DNA of 64,000 nucleotides from Hyphomicrobiales bacterium (GCA_900468285.1 UBTF01000002.1:284416-348415); one strand, 5' to 3'; counted from the stretch's first letter, positions 1 through 9,622 are shown. The notes: generated from the letters alone by a model not told the origin. Translations and numbers: made by a program.

Positions 1-280
1 TCGTCACTTTAAGGGCTTCGTTCATCTTGCCCTTATATTCCTCGACACCATCGGGAATGAGGCCTTTGACGGCTGCGGCGTCGTGACCCTTGTCGACCGG
101 CGTGAAGGTGATGACATCTCCAATATTGGCCTTGACCGCAGCGGGCTCAAAAACCATTGCCTGACCGTCCGACCCCTTGTTGAGCATCTTGATCTCGATA
201 TCGGCCGCCTGAACCGGGAAGACGAAAAACCCGGCGACGGCGGCGCTGGTCAGAAGGCGAAGGACGTTTGTATTCAGCAT
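1..280 (-). CDS. Pseudoazurin (blue copper protein), 5' part only
   Basis: Translating the minus strand from the ATG at 280 gives a short signal peptide (MLNTNVLRLLTSAAVAG..., cleavage near VQAA) followed by DIEIKMLNKGSDGQAMVFEP and later VDKGHDAAAVKGLIPDG. These are hallmarks of pseudoazurin, a periplasmic type I copper protein of about 145 residues. The first copper-ligand His (in DKGHD) is visible. The remaining Cys, His and Met ligands lie beyond the window edge. An AGGAG ribosome site sits 9 nt before the start. Pseudoazurins pass electrons to copper nitrite reductase or other periplasmic reductases, which fits the FNR/NnrR-like site upstream. Only 93 codons are present. Confidence 0.88.
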   Translation of the reverse strand, partial: MLNTNVLRLLTSAAVAGFFVFPVQAADIEIKMLNKGSDGQAMVFEPAAVKANIGDVITFTPVDKGHDAAAVKGLIPDGVEEYKGKMNEALKVT

Positions 281-356
281 GGGATCATACTCCTGAACGA
301 AACCGCGATGGCGGTCTTTCCGTTGCAGGTCCTACTCCGGCAGCCGGTGGCCTTCT

Positions 357-370
357 TTGACCAAAATCAA
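357..370 (-). promoter_or_regulatory. FNR/FixK/NnrR-type box upstream of pseudoazurin
   Basis: TTGACCAAAATCAA matches the CRP/FNR-family dyad TTGAN6TCAA with one half-site deviation (TTGAC...ATCAA). Its centre is about 83 nt before the pseudoazurin start. A promoter activated from the usual -41.5 position would give a leader of about 40 nt. Agrobacterium controls denitrification genes with FnrN and NnrR, so oxygen or NO control of this copper protein is a reasonable inference. It has not been tested. Confidence 0.55.
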
Positions 371-422
371 ACCAGCGGACAGTCGTCGTTGGAATGGGAG
401 GCGCGGTGCCATTTCCTGAGCA

Positions 423-1004
423 TCACGCGCCTTCGATTGCCTCCACCCAGTGCCGCCGGCAGAAGGACACATATTTCTCGTTACCGCCAACATCGATCTG
501 CGCGCCTTCCTTGACGATCTTCCCCTGCGAATCGAAACGCGCGACCATGGTCGCCTTGCGCCCGCAGTGGCAAATCGTGCGGATTTCACGCAATTCATCG
601 GCAATCGCCAGCAATTCTCTGGAGGCCGGAAACAGCTTTCCCTGAAAATCGGTGCGTAGGCCATAGGCCATGACGGGAATTCCAAGCCTGTCTGCGATGC
701 GCGCCAATTGCCAGACGTGGTGCTCGGAAAGAAAGTTGGCCTCATCGATAAAGACGCAGGCCACCGGCTCCTGTGCGTGCAGACGCTCAACTTCCTGGAA
801 GATATCGGTGGCGTCATCGAATACCAGCGCATCCGAGGAAAGACCGATGCGCGATGCGACCTTGCCGATACCGGCACGATTATCGAATGCAGCCGTGAAG
901 ATGAGGGTGCGCATCCCCCGCTCCTGGTAATTATAGGAGGCTTGCAAAAGCATGGTGGACTTGCCGGCGTTCATTGCCGCATAGTTGAAATAGAGCTTGG
1001 CCAT
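423..1004 (-). CDS. tdk: Thymidine kinase
   Basis: This is a type II (TK1-like) thymidine kinase of 193 residues, the usual length. It phosphorylates thymidine in the cytosolic salvage pathway. The N-terminus [17 protein letters not shown] holds the P-loop. [10 protein letters not shown] carries the catalytic glutamate. The paired cysteines of the C-terminal zinc lasso appear in TICHCGRKA and in SFCRRHW. Two adjacent ATGs are possible, at 1007 and 1004. The second is preferred because GGAGG lies 5 nt before it. The gene stands alone, divergent from choX. Confidence 0.95.
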   Translation of the reverse strand: MAKLYFNYAAMNAGKSTMLLQASYNYQERGMRTLIFTAAFDNRAGIGKVASRIGLSSDALVFDDATDIFQEVERLHAQEPVACVFIDEANFLSEHHVWQLARIADRLGIPVMAYGLRTDFQGKLFPASRELLAIADELREIRTICHCGRKATMVARFDSQGKIVKEGAQIDVGGNEKYVSFCRRHWVEAIEGA

Positions 1005-1174
1005 CATGCCCTCCGGATCCTGCGTTCAGCGCCTTTTGCAGGCTAGTCCACGCCAAGAGCAAGAGAGTGGCGGCGAAAAACACAGGTTTCGACAAAGAGC
1101 GCAGCCATTGAGTGCATTCCATTTTAATGCAACGTGTCGCAAACTGCGCTTGAATGCACGCAAATGCACATGAG

Positions 1175-1202
1175 TTGATTGTCGGCTCAAGATATTGATA
1201 AT
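1175..1202 (+). promoter_or_regulatory. Candidate sigma-70 promoter for choXWV
   Basis: TTGATT and GATAAT are separated by 16 bp and lie about 30 bp before the choX start. The spacing and the TTG/TAAT cores fit a housekeeping promoter. No choline-responsive operator was recognised. This is a motif match only. Confidence 0.4.
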
Positions 1203-1232
1203 GGCGGGGAACTTAAAAACAGGGAGTAAGCA

Positions 1233-2192
1233 ATGCTTGCAAAAAATCACCGCTGTCTGGCGCTCGCCGCAGCCGTTTCTGCAATGGCACTCTTCACCAC
1301 GACGGCTTCTGCGGCAGAACCCGCCAGTTGTGGCACGGTCCGCTTCTCGGATGTCGGCTGGACAGACATTGCCGCAACCACTGCGACCGCCTCTGTTATT
1401 CTAAAAAGCCTCGGCTATGAAACAGACGTCAAGATTCTTTCCGTCCCGGTGACCTATACTTCCCTGAAGAACAAGGACATCGACGTCTTCCTCGGCAACT
1501 GGATGCCGACGATGGAAGGCGACATCAAGGCCTATCGCGAAGACAAATCCGTCGAAACGGTTCGCGAGAACCTGACCGGCGCGAAGTATACGCTGGCCAC
1601 GAACAGCAAGGGTGCCGAACTCGGCATCAAGGATTTCAAGGATATCGCTGCCCACAGCGATGATCTGGGCGGCAAGATCTACGGCATCGAGCCGGGCAAT
1701 GACGGAAACCGCCTCATTCTGGGAATGGTAGAGAAGGACACGTTCGGGCTCAAGGACTTCCAGGTGGTGGAATCGTCTGAGCAGGGAATGCTTTCCCAGG
1801 TGGCGCGCGCCGAGAAATCCGGAGACCCTATCGTCTTCCTCGGCTGGGAACCCCACCCGATGAACTCCAATTTCAAGCTGACCTATCTGACCGGAGGTGA
1901 CGACGTCTTCGGCCCCAACCTTGGTGGCGCAACAATCCATACCAATGTACGCGCAGGCTATCTGCAGGAATGCCCAAATGTGGCAACCTTCCTCAAGAAC
2001 CTGCAGTTCACCCTTCCTATGGAAAACGAAATCATGGGCAAGATCCTCAACGACGGGATGGAGGGTGAAGCCGCCGCAACGGAGTGGCTGAAAGCCAATC
2101 CAGCCGCCATTGAGCCATGGCTCGCGGGCGTAAAAACGAAAGACGGCAGTCAGGATGCTCTGGCCGCCGCAAAGAAGAGCATTGGGCTATAA
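1233..2192 (+). CDS. choX: Choline ABC transporter, periplasmic binding protein ChoX
   Basis: A 319-residue OpuAC-type binding protein with a Sec signal peptide ending near ASAAEPASC. It closely resembles rhizobial ChoX, which binds choline and acetylcholine with high affinity in an aromatic box. The Trp residues expected for such a box are visible in SDVGWTD, LGNWMP and FLGWEPHPM. AGGGAG lies 6 nt before the ATG. It is the first gene of choXWV, delivering choline for use as carbon and nitrogen source or for conversion to glycine betaine. Confidence 0.93.
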   Translation: MLAKNHRCLALAAAVSAMALFTTTASAAEPASCGTVRFSDVGWTDIAATTATASVILKSLGYETDVKILSVPVTYTSLKNKDIDVFLGNWMPTMEGDIKAYREDKSVETVRENLTGAKYTLATNSKGAELGIKDFKDIAAHSDDLGGKIYGIEPGNDGNRLILGMVEKDTFGLKDFQVVESSEQGMLSQVARAEKSGDPIVFLGWEPHPMNSNFKLTYLTGGDDVFGPNLGGATIHTNVRAGYLQECPNVATFLKNLQFTLPMENEIMGKILNDGMEGEAAATEWLKANPAAIEPWLAGVKTKDGSQDALAAAKKSIGL

Positions 2193-2281
2193 GCATTTCA
2201 TAGAATGCATTGAACACGTCTTCCGACTGATGGCGGTCGGAAGACGACCATGACTCCGTTCACGAAAGGTTTGCTCTTACC

Positions 2282-3133
2282 GTGGAATGGCTCAGCGCTT
2301 CTGAAAATCGTCTCCCGATCGGTCGATACGCCAAGGATGCGGTCGACTGGTTGACCGGAAATCTTTCCTTCTTTTTCGACTGGTTATCCTTCATCTTCGA
2401 AAGCGTCATCGACGCTCTGCTTTACCTGCTACAGGCACCGCATCCGCTCATCATCGTTGCCATACTCACGGCACTCTCGGCATGGATGCGACGCTCCATC
2501 GGAATGCCTCTGTTTACGGCGCTCGGACTGCTGCTCATCATCAATCTGGGATATTGGAAGGCAACGACCGAAACCCTCGCACTTGTCATCGCCGCCAGCG
2601 TTGTGTGTATGCTTGTCGGCGTTCCACTCGGCATCTTCGCGGCACGTCGAAAATGGGTCTATGCCGTCATGCGCCCCGCGCTCGACCTCATGCAGACCAT
2701 TCCCACTTTTGTTTATCTTATTCCAGCGCTTGTCCTTTTCGGACTTGGAATGGTCCCCGGCCTGATCGCAACGGTCATTTTTGCTCTCCCCGCCCCCATC
2801 CGTCTGACGCGCCTTGGCATCATTTCCACACCGCCGGCCCTGGTCGAAGCAGCCGTGGCATTCGGCGCCACACCCGGCCAGGTGTTGCGCAAAGTGGAGT
2901 TGCCCTTCGCCACGCCACAGATCATGGCGGGGCTGACACAGACCATCATGCTTTCCCTGTCGATGGTGGTTATTTCCGCGCTCGTTGGCGCAAACGGGCT
3001 TGGCGTACCGGTGGTGCGGGCTCTCAACACCGTCAACATCGCCATGGGCTTTGAAGCAGGGCTTTGCATCGTCATCGTCGCGATCATTCTCGACCGCCTG
3101 TTCCGCCTGCCTGGATCGGAGGAAGAAGCATGA
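2282..3133 (+). CDS. choW: Choline ABC transporter permease ChoW
   Basis: A 283-residue inner-membrane permease of the ProW/OpuAB type. Hydrophobic segments run from about residue 45 to the C-terminus. The EAA-type cytoplasmic loop is around EAAVAFGATPGQVLRKVELP. The start is a GTG (MEWLSASENRL), chosen because the reading frame and the amphipathic N-terminus match the family and no closer ATG preserves them. It follows choX by 89 bp and overlaps choV by 4 bp (ATGA), so the genes are translationally coupled. Confidence 0.92.
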   Translation: MEWLSASENRLPIGRYAKDAVDWLTGNLSFFFDWLSFIFESVIDALLYLLQAPHPLIIVAILTALSAWMRRSIGMPLFTALGLLLIINLGYWKATTETLALVIAASVVCMLVGVPLGIFAARRKWVYAVMRPALDLMQTIPTFVYLIPALVLFGLGMVPGLIATVIFALPAPIRLTRLGIISTPPALVEAAVAFGATPGQVLRKVELPFATPQIMAGLTQTIMLSLSMVVISALVGANGLGVPVVRALNTVNIAMGFEAGLCIVIVAIILDRLFRLPGSEEEA

Positions 3134-4176
3134 GCGACGCGATCATATTCGAAAATGTCGATATCATCTTTGGTGACAATCCATCCAAGGCGCTCCAGCT
3201 TCTTGATGCGGGAAGGACACGGGCCGAAATCAACGCACAGACCGGACTCGTTCTGGGTGTTGCCAATGCATCGCTGACCGTCAAGGAGGGTGAGATTCTC
3301 GTTCTCATGGGATTGTCCGGCTCGGGGAAATCAACCCTCCTGCGTGCCGTCAATCGTCTTGCTCCCGTCGCTCGCGGAAAGGTCAGCGTAAAGACGCCAG
3401 CCGGCTATATCGATCCCTATGCGACCTCGACGAAAGCATTGCGGGACTTACGGACCCATACGGTTTCCATGGTCTTCCAGCAATTCGGCTTGCTGCCATG
3501 GCGTAATGTTGCAGACAATGTGGGTTTCGGCCTGGAACTTTCCGGTATGCGAGAGACTGACCGGAAGAAGCGCGTTGCCGAACAACTGGAACTCGTCAAT
3601 CTCTCCGATTGGGCAGACAGGAAGGTCGGAGAGCTATCGGGCGGAATGCAGCAGCGAGTCGGTCTGGCCCGCGCATTTGCGACGGGCGCGCCGATCCTGT
3701 TGATGGACGAACCCTTTTCCGCTCTCGATCCGTTGATCAGGAGCCGGTTGCAGGACGAATTGCTGGAATTCCAGAGTCGATTGAAGAAGACGATTCTCTT
3801 CGTGAGCCACGATCTGGACGAGGCCTTCCGCATCGGCAACCGTATTGCCATGATGGATGGGGGACACATCATCCAGTGCGGGACACCGCAGGAAATCGTC
3901 AAGGATCCGTCCAACCAATATGTTGCGGACTTCGTCCAGAACATGAACCCGATTTCCATGTTGACCGCCGCAGACGTGATGCAGGCGGGCGTCACCGCCA
4001 ACAATGCGGGGCTCCCCGTCTCGGGAACGGCCAAGCCAAGCTCGCCCCTGGTCGATATTCTCGACACGATGGCGAAGCAGCCAGGGGCCATTGGTATCGT
4101 GGACAACGGGGTGGTCGTGGGAACTGTCAGCGCCGATGACATCGTTCGAGGGCTGACGCTTCACCGCAAGAAATGA
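3130..4176 (+). CDS. choV: Choline ABC transporter ATPase ChoV
   Basis: A 348-residue ProV-type ATPase. Walker A is GLSGSGKST, the signature is LSGGMQQRVGLARA, and Walker B is ILLMDEPFSALD. The C-terminal region after NPISML resembles a single degenerate CBS unit (GAIGIVDNGVVVGTVSADD), as in glycine-betaine/choline importers. The frame is open further upstream, but the ATG inside the choW stop (ATGA) gives the family N-terminus MSDAIIFENV and normal coupling. Confidence 0.93.
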   Translation: MSDAIIFENVDIIFGDNPSKALQLLDAGRTRAEINAQTGLVLGVANASLTVKEGEILVLMGLSGSGKSTLLRAVNRLAPVARGKVSVKTPAGYIDPYATSTKALRDLRTHTVSMVFQQFGLLPWRNVADNVGFGLELSGMRETDRKKRVAEQLELVNLSDWADRKVGELSGGMQQRVGLARAFATGAPILLMDEPFSALDPLIRSRLQDELLEFQSRLKKTILFVSHDLDEAFRIGNRIAMMDGGHIIQCGTPQEIVKDPSNQYVADFVQNMNPISMLTAADVMQAGVTANNAGLPVSGTAKPSSPLVDILDTMAKQPGAIGIVDNGVVVGTVSADDIVRGLTLHRKK

Positions 4177-4183
4177 TAAAATC

Positions 4184-4209
4184 CTGCGACGTCGTCCGCG
4201 GCGTCGCAG
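4184..4209 (+). terminator. Hairpin downstream of choV
   Basis: CTGCGACG and CGTCGCAG form a perfect 8-bp stem with a 10-nt loop, 8 nt after the choV stop. There is no T-run after it, so it may protect the 3' end of the transcript or assist Rho rather than act as an intrinsic terminator. Confidence 0.4.
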
Positions 4210-4523
4210 CTTCCAGATCGACCGAACGAGTCGAACACAACCCGCCGCAAGCAACTTCTCACATCCTGCGATTGCCAAACAGACCTCACACTGAGTTGAG
4301 ATCTGTCAGACCGGATGGGCCAGAGCGGAGTGCTGCAGTGCGAAATCTAGGTACCGGAATAAAAAATTAATAATTATGACCCGCAAAAAGCTGTAGCGGG
4401 GAATTGAAATTATTTGCCAATTTTGACGTAAAATTAGCAAATTCGCCCAAGCTAGCCTGATACTGGCCATATTAGCAGAACATTCGACTATTTTTTTGAA
4501 AGGAAGCGCAGATGCAACCGAAT

Positions 4524-4539
4524 TTTATTCGTTGCTAAT
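4524..4539 (-). promoter_or_regulatory. Possible NolR operator (autoregulation)
   Basis: On the minus strand the sequence fits (A/T)TTAG-N9-A(T/A), the binding motif published for Sinorhizobium NolR. It lies about 135 bp before the start of the NolR-like gene. The motif has only about seven fixed bases, so chance is a real possibility. Confidence 0.3.
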
Positions 4540-4670
4540 AAAGGCTGGCCTGTACCTTATATTTAGGTATATACAACGGTCTTACCGAATTGATACACTT
4601 AGGCCACATAAACTTTCGTTTTTGCCATTGAGACGGTCCGGGGCGGGCTTCACTCAGGAGAAGTGAGAAT

Positions 4671-4997
4671 ATGAAAACAGAATCTCTTTCAGAACAATCT
4701 ACTGCGGCAGCGGGCCTTCTTTCCGCGATGGCAAACCCGAAAAGGCTGATGATATTGTGCAGCCTCGTTGAGGGCGAAGTGCCAGTCGGCGTGCTCGCCA
4801 CCCAAGTAGGCCTGAGCCAGTCGGCGCTTTCCCAGCACCTTTCCAAGCTGCGCGCTCAGCGTCTCGTCAAGACCCGTCGCGACGCCCAGACCATCTACTA
4901 TTCCAGCACTTCCGAATCCGTCAAAAAAATCCTTGCGACGCTGGAAAACATCTATTGCGAGCCTGCAGCGTCTGACGCCGAGAAGACCGCAGCTTGA
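4671..4997 (+). CDS. nolR: ArsR-family transcriptional regulator, NolR-like
   Basis: A 108-residue winged-helix regulator. The segment LLSAMANPKRLMIL, the recognition helix SQSALSQHLSKLRAQ and RRDAQTIYYSS agree almost residue for residue with Sinorhizobium NolR as I remember it. NolR is a dimeric global repressor of nodulation and other genes. It lacks the CxC-type metal site of ArsR sensors, and no metal-ligand Cys cluster is seen here. AGGAG lies 10 nt before the ATG. No nod genes occur in the window, so the role here would be general (growth, surface or conjugation genes in relatives). Confidence 0.8.
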   Translation: MKTESLSEQSTAAAGLLSAMANPKRLMILCSLVEGEVPVGVLATQVGLSQSALSQHLSKLRAQRLVKTRRDAQTIYYSSTSESVKKILATLENIYCEPAASDAEKTAA

Positions 4998-5093
4998 AGA
5001 TCTGAGCCACACCGGTATCTGGCTGCTTCATTAAAGCGCCCAGTGCCGGTCCGGTTTGGAGAACTTCTCAAAAGCGTATCTACGCTTGGTTTG

Positions 5094-6266
5094 TCAGGGT
5101 GCAGAAGCCATCTGCATCTTGAGTTTGGTGGCAGCTCGGGCGTAGCCACCCTCTCCCCCATCGACGAAATGCATATGATCTTTCGACAAGGGAGACGGCA
5201 CGATACAGGTCATCAGCGCCGTATCCTGTTCATGCAGCCCGTAGAAGCAGATTCCTTCCCTTGCAGCACCTTCAAGCCGTGACTTGATCTTCTTCAGCCT
5301 CTCGCCATCGACATCGACGGTCATTTTCAGGCCATCATCGAATTTACGGAAATCCGTATTGCTGGCAACGGCGCGTTTGTATTGAATGGGGTCAAACCGG
5401 CCAACCGGCTTTTTCAACGCGTAGAGGACTGCGATCAGCACCGTCTGAAACATGACCCAAGCACCATTTCGCAGCTGTGATACGCGGTCGCGGTAAGCTG
5501 AAAGAGCACTCGCTTCCAGCAACAGGCCCTCGCGAATGAAGCCGAGCGCCGGCCCTTCGACCGGTATCGGATGTCCGCCTCGTCCGTCTTCATTCGCCAG
5601 AGCCACGATCTCGGCAACGATTTCCCGGAATGCCAGCTCATCGCCTTTGGGTCCAGGCAGTGCAATTATCGATACGACGTGTCCTTGAGTTGCCTTTATC
5701 GGATTCCAGCGACAGGAAAGGCCGGTCAAATCCGGACGCTCACCCTTGCCCGCTTGCTGGATGAGAAAAGCTCCCTGCTTCATCTGCTCGTCAGCCCAGT
5801 GGTTGCCGCCGCCGGAGAACATGGCGTAGGAAACATCCGGGCTGGCCTTGAGCCGCGCCACGCGCACATCCAGACCGTTGTCACGAATGGCCGAAACGGG
5901 CACGATGGCAGCACGCAGTGTCAGGCCGATATCGTCAGCCACCCAGCTCTGCACTTTCGACAGCGCCTCGCGCGCCGCCTCGATCTGTTGCGATGGAATG
6001 GCGATTGCGGCGCCGTCCCCTCCAAAGACGAAGGGTAGATCGTGACGTCCCAGCGCGTTGAGGACGCCGGAAATGACGCCAGCCCCGGCCATGTTGACCG
6101 CCTTGTAACGTCCGGCATCGATAGCGCCGGTCGAATCGATGACATCAGCCAGCGCCAATGCCCAGCCATCCGGCAAGGCACGATAAAGCGTGGGGTCGGC
6201 CACATCTTCGAAATGCAGGAAGACCGGCAGGTTTTTCAAAAATTCGTCGTCAGGCGATATCATCAT
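5094..6266 (-). CDS. DUF3095 family protein (nucleotide-cyclase-like)
   Basis: A 390-residue soluble protein. The N-terminal half carries ALADVIDSTGAID and PFVFGGDGAAIAIP. These resemble the two metal-binding strands of class III nucleotide cyclase and GGDEF palm domains (D...D in the first, GGDG in the second). That places it with DUF3095 proteins, which databases often label adenylate cyclase without proof. The C-terminal half has no motif I recognise. AGGA lies 8 nt before the first of two adjacent ATGs. It is monocistronic, convergent with nolR and divergent from the amino-acid binding protein. Confidence 0.75.
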   Translation of the reverse strand: MMISPDDEFLKNLPVFLHFEDVADPTLYRALPDGWALALADVIDSTGAIDAGRYKAVNMAGAGVISGVLNALGRHDLPFVFGGDGAAIAIPSQQIEAAREALSKVQSWVADDIGLTLRAAIVPVSAIRDNGLDVRVARLKASPDVSYAMFSGGGNHWADEQMKQGAFLIQQAGKGERPDLTGLSCRWNPIKATQGHVVSIIALPGPKGDELAFREIVAEIVALANEDGRGGHPIPVEGPALGFIREGLLLEASALSAYRDRVSQLRNGAWVMFQTVLIAVLYALKKPVGRFDPIQYKRAVASNTDFRKFDDGLKMTVDVDGERLKKIKSRLEGAAREGICFYGLHEQDTALMTCIVPSPLSKDHMHFVDGGEGGYARAATKLKMQMASAP

Positions 6267-6547
6267 GACATTATCCTACTCCGTGCGACGAAAAGCCAGA
6301 TATATCGCTGGATTGAGGGGCGGCCAGGCCGGCGCATTTCCCTCACAGAGGATTTACGCTGACAAGGCGGATTTGGATCAAACACGACTTGCGAAATCGC
6401 GTCCGGCGAGTATGACGGGAAAAGGATGTCGGAAGTCAAACATGAAACGACACCGTGTTGCCTGGAGGTACGGCTGATCTGCGCTGTCCAAAGCGCCCGT
6501 CCTCCCGCGATTCATCCGGGACACGCCCAAACCAAGGAGAGACCAGA

Positions 6548-7654
6548 ATGAAACTCAAGATTCTATCGGGCCTGACGCTCGCCGCTTCGGTTGCCTTCGC
6601 ACCATTGGCCCATGCAGAGATCGTCATCGGTCTTATTGCACCATTGACGGGTCCGGTTGCAGCATACGGCGATCAGGTGAAGAACGGCGCGCAGACCGCA
6701 GTCGACGTCATCAACAAGAACGGCGGCATTCTGGGCGAACAGGTCGTGTTGAAGCTGGCCGATGATGGTGGCGAACCCAAGCAGGGTGTATCGGCCGCCA
6801 ACCAGCTGGTTGCAGAAGGCATTCGCTTCGTCGTCGGTCCGGTCACGTCGGGTGTCGCCATTCCCGCTTCGGACGTCTTTGCCGAGAACGGCATCCTGAT
6901 GGTAACGCCGACAGCGACCGCTCCTGACCTGACAAACCGCGACCTGTGGAACGTGCTGCGCACCTGCGGTCGCGACGACCAGCAGGCCGAAGTCGCCGGC
7001 AAGCTGGTTCTGGCACAGTTGAAGGACCGCCGCATCGCCATCATCCACGACAAGGGCGCATACGGCAAAGGCCTCGCGGACTCCTTCAAGAAGACCCTCA
7101 ATGACGGTGGCGTGACGGAAGTCTTTTATGATGCCCTGACACCGGGCGAGAAGGATCTGAGCGCGCTCACGACGCGCCTCAAGTCCGAGAATGTCGACGT
7201 CGTCTATTTCGGCGGCTACCACCCGGAAGCCGGTCTTCTGGTTCGCCAGTTGAATGATTCCGGCGCGAAGGCAACGGTTATCGGCGGTGACGGCCTCTCC
7301 AACTCCGAATTCTGGAGCATTGGCGGCAATGCAGCAGCTGGTACCATCTTCACCAATGCAGCCGACGCCACCAAGAGCGCTGATTCCAAGGCGGCAGCAG
7401 ACGCGCTGAAGGCAGCCAATATTCCTGCTGAAGCCTTCACGCTCAATGCCTACGCCGCTGTAGAAGTACTGAAGGCCGGTATCGAGAAGGCTGGAAGTGC
7501 AGAGGATTCTGAAGCCGTTGCAAAGGCTCTGAAATCCGGCGAAGGCGTTCCAACAGCCATCGGCAAGCTGACCTATGGCGAAACCGGCGACCTCAGCTCG
7601 CAGGCGTTCTCACTGTACAAGTGGGAAAACGGCAAGATCGTTTCCGCAGAATAA
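6548..7654 (+). CDS. Branched-chain amino acid ABC transporter binding protein
   Basis: A 368-residue periplasmic Leu/Ile/Val-type binding protein (LivJ/LivK family, type I fold). The signal peptide [21 protein letters not shown] ends before [25 protein letters not shown] and the GPVTSG ligand loop fit the family. The frame extends 31 codons upstream, but this ATG has AAGGAGA about 8 nt upstream and begins the signal peptide. No permease or ATPase genes are adjacent, so it must work with components encoded elsewhere. A strong terminator follows. Confidence 0.9.
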   Translation: MKLKILSGLTLAASVAFAPLAHAEIVIGLIAPLTGPVAAYGDQVKNGAQTAVDVINKNGGILGEQVVLKLADDGGEPKQGVSAANQLVAEGIRFVVGPVTSGVAIPASDVFAENGILMVTPTATAPDLTNRDLWNVLRTCGRDDQQAEVAGKLVLAQLKDRRIAIIHDKGAYGKGLADSFKKTLNDGGVTEVFYDALTPGEKDLSALTTRLKSENVDVVYFGGYHPEAGLLVRQLNDSGAKATVIGGDGLSNSEFWSIGGNAAAGTIFTNAADATKSADSKAAADALKAANIPAEAFTLNAYAAVEVLKAGIEKAGSAEDSEAVAKALKSGEGVPTAIGKLTYGETGDLSSQAFSLYKWENGKIVSAE

Positions 7655-7677
7655 GACGCGGTGCTATTGAGAGACGT

Positions 7678-7712
7678 AACCGGGTGCGACCTTCGCGCCC
7701 GGTTATTTTTTT
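7678..7712 (+). terminator. Intrinsic terminator
   Basis: An 11-bp stem (AACCGGGTGCG with CGCGCCCGGTT, one G-T wobble) around a 5-nt loop is followed by ATTTTTTT. It lies 23 nt after the binding-protein stop and closes that gene as a single transcription unit. Confidence 0.85.
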
Positions 7713-7817
7713 GGGGCTTCAATCAATCATGCCCCGTCATTGCAGATTGCGGAACTGGACAAGCCATGGGCAGGTCTGGCTTACTCTGCAGCACAAGAAA
7801 CCCGGATGAGGTACAGA

Positions 7818-9527
7818 ATGGCATCGGCACTCGCGCGCAAGATCGATCAGGGAACAGCTCGGGAAAAAGCCGATATCGTTTTGAAAGGTGGCCGCTTCTT
7901 CGATCTGGTGACCGGCGAACTGGTGGCGTCAGACATCGCGATCTGCGGTGATACGATCATCGGTACCTGCGAGAATTACGAGGGCGTCGACGTTATCGAC
8001 ATCACCGGCAAGATCGTCGTGCCCGGCTTTATTGATACGCATCTTCATATCGAATCGTCTCTGGTCACACCGCATGAATTTGACCGATGCGTGCTTCCCT
8101 ATGGCGTGACCACGGTCATCTGCGACCCGCATGAAATCGCCAATGTTTTAGGCGCAGAGGGCATCCAGTTCTTCCTGGATTCGTCGCTGGAAACGATCAT
8201 GGACATCCGCGTGCAGCTCTCCTCCTGCGTGCCCGCCACCCATCTGGAAACATCCGGCGCGGATTTGCCGATTGAAAAGCTTCTGCCATTTCGCCAGCAT
8301 CCAAGCGTCATCGGCCTTGCCGAGTTCATGAATTTTCCCGGTGTCATCCACAAGGACCCGGTCTGTATGGCCAAGCTCGAGGCGTTCCAGGGCCAGCACA
8401 TAGACGGCCATGCACCGCTTTTGTCGGGCACCGGCTTGAACGGCTACCTGTCAGCGGGGATCCGCACCGAGCATGAATGCACGACGGCAACCGAAGCGCT
8501 GGAGAAAATCCGCAAGGGAATGCATATTCTGGTCCGCGAGGGCTCGGTTTCCAAGGACCTCCACGCGCTGATGCCGCTGATTACGGAGCGGCTTTCCCCC
8601 TATCTGGCTCTGTGCACGGATGATCGCAACCCGCTCGACATAGCCGAACAGGGCCACCTCGATTACATGATCCGCACTGCCATCGCGAATGGTGTCGAGC
8701 CGCTTGCCATCTATCGCGCCGCCTCGATTTCTGCTGCCCGGGCTTTCGGCCTGCGGGACCGTGGCCTTGTCGCTCCGGGCTGGCGCGCGGATCTCGTCGT
8801 TATCGATACGCTGCAGAACTGCAAGGCAAGTATGGTCTTTTCCGCCGGTCGCCGGGTTACGGATGAGCTTTTTGCCAGCCGCAAGCCCGTGCAGCCGGTC
8901 GGTCTCGACAGCGTAAAAGCGCGGCCGGTGCAGGCGTCGCATTTCGGCGTCGCAGCAACGGAGGGCGAAACGCGCGTTATCGGCGTCATGCCGGGCAAGA
9001 TCATCACGGAACATCGCCGCTATACCCTTCCTACGGATGGAAACCAGACGAGCATCGATCTGGAGAATGATATCATCAAGGTCGCGGTCATCGAACGCCA
9101 CGGCAAGAATGGCAATCACGCAAATGGTTTCGTGCAGGGGTTCGGTCTCAAGAAGGGGGCGATTGCCTCCACCGTCGGCCATGACAGCCATAATATCTGC
9201 GTCGTCGGCGTCAGCGAGGATGACATGGCGCAAGCCGCAAACCGCCTGGGTGAAATCAAGGGCGGCTTCGTGGTGGTTGAAGATGGCAAGATCACCGGCG
9301 AGATTGCCCTGCCCGTTGCAGGCCTCATGAGCCTTGAACCTTACGAGACCGTGCGTGACACGCTCCACAGCTTGCGAAAGGCGGCCTACGCGCTCGGGAC
9401 AACCCTGGAAGAACCTTTCCTGCAGGTGGCATTCCTGCCCCTGCCCGTCATTCCCCATTTGAAGATATCGGACATGGGGATGGTGGATGTTGATCAGTTT
9501 GCACTGATAGACACTGTTTCCAAGTAA
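7818..9527 (+). CDS. ade: Adenine deaminase
   Basis: A 569-residue amidohydrolase of the adenine deaminase family, converting adenine to hypoxanthine and ammonia. The metal motif [14 protein letters not shown] (His75, His77) and [15 protein letters not shown] are typical, as is the C-terminal Ade domain ([21 protein letters not shown] is covered by residues near 460). In-frame ATGs exist upstream, but this start has GAGG 6 nt before it. It feeds hypoxanthine to the xanthine dehydrogenase encoded about 20 kb away, though it is not in that operon. Confidence 0.92.
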   Translation: MASALARKIDQGTAREKADIVLKGGRFFDLVTGELVASDIAICGDTIIGTCENYEGVDVIDITGKIVVPGFIDTHLHIESSLVTPHEFDRCVLPYGVTTVICDPHEIANVLGAEGIQFFLDSSLETIMDIRVQLSSCVPATHLETSGADLPIEKLLPFRQHPSVIGLAEFMNFPGVIHKDPVCMAKLEAFQGQHIDGHAPLLSGTGLNGYLSAGIRTEHECTTATEALEKIRKGMHILVREGSVSKDLHALMPLITERLSPYLALCTDDRNPLDIAEQGHLDYMIRTAIANGVEPLAIYRAASISAARAFGLRDRGLVAPGWRADLVVIDTLQNCKASMVFSAGRRVTDELFASRKPVQPVGLDSVKARPVQASHFGVAATEGETRVIGVMPGKIITEHRRYTLPTDGNQTSIDLENDIIKVAVIERHGKNGNHANGFVQGFGLKKGAIASTVGHDSHNICVVGVSEDDMAQAANRLGEIKGGFVVVEDGKITGEIALPVAGLMSLEPYETVRDTLHSLRKAAYALGTTLEEPFLQVAFLPLPVIPHLKISDMGMVDVDQFALIDTVSK

Positions 9528-9567
9528 CGAAGGATAAATAATATAAAGCTTTGCTCATGTTAAATTA

Positions 9568-9595
9568 AGACAGTTCTGCTAATACTAAACTGTCT
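9568..9595. repeat. Inverted repeat before the HD-GYP gene
   Basis: AGACAGTT and AACTGTCT form an 8-bp inverted repeat around 12 nt, ending 27 bp before the GTG start. It could be an operator or a hairpin in the leader. There is no T-run for termination of ade. Confidence 0.35.
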
Positions 9596-9622
9596 GATGG
9601 AGTATTTCTACCGGAGCTCTTT

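Larger units (their letters stand above)
4177..4670. other. Intergenic region between choV and the NolR-like gene
   Basis: After the choV hairpin the sequence turns AT-rich from about 4340 to 4620. It holds a TACCT/AGGTA inverted repeat at 4553-4569 and a NolR-like site at 4524-4539. No convincing gene was found. It is probably the long regulatory region of the ArsR-type gene. Confidence 0.6.

Noticed and set aside
4173..4370. 65-codon frame after choV
   Set aside because: It overlaps the choV stop and the downstream hairpin, has no ribosome site and no similarity.
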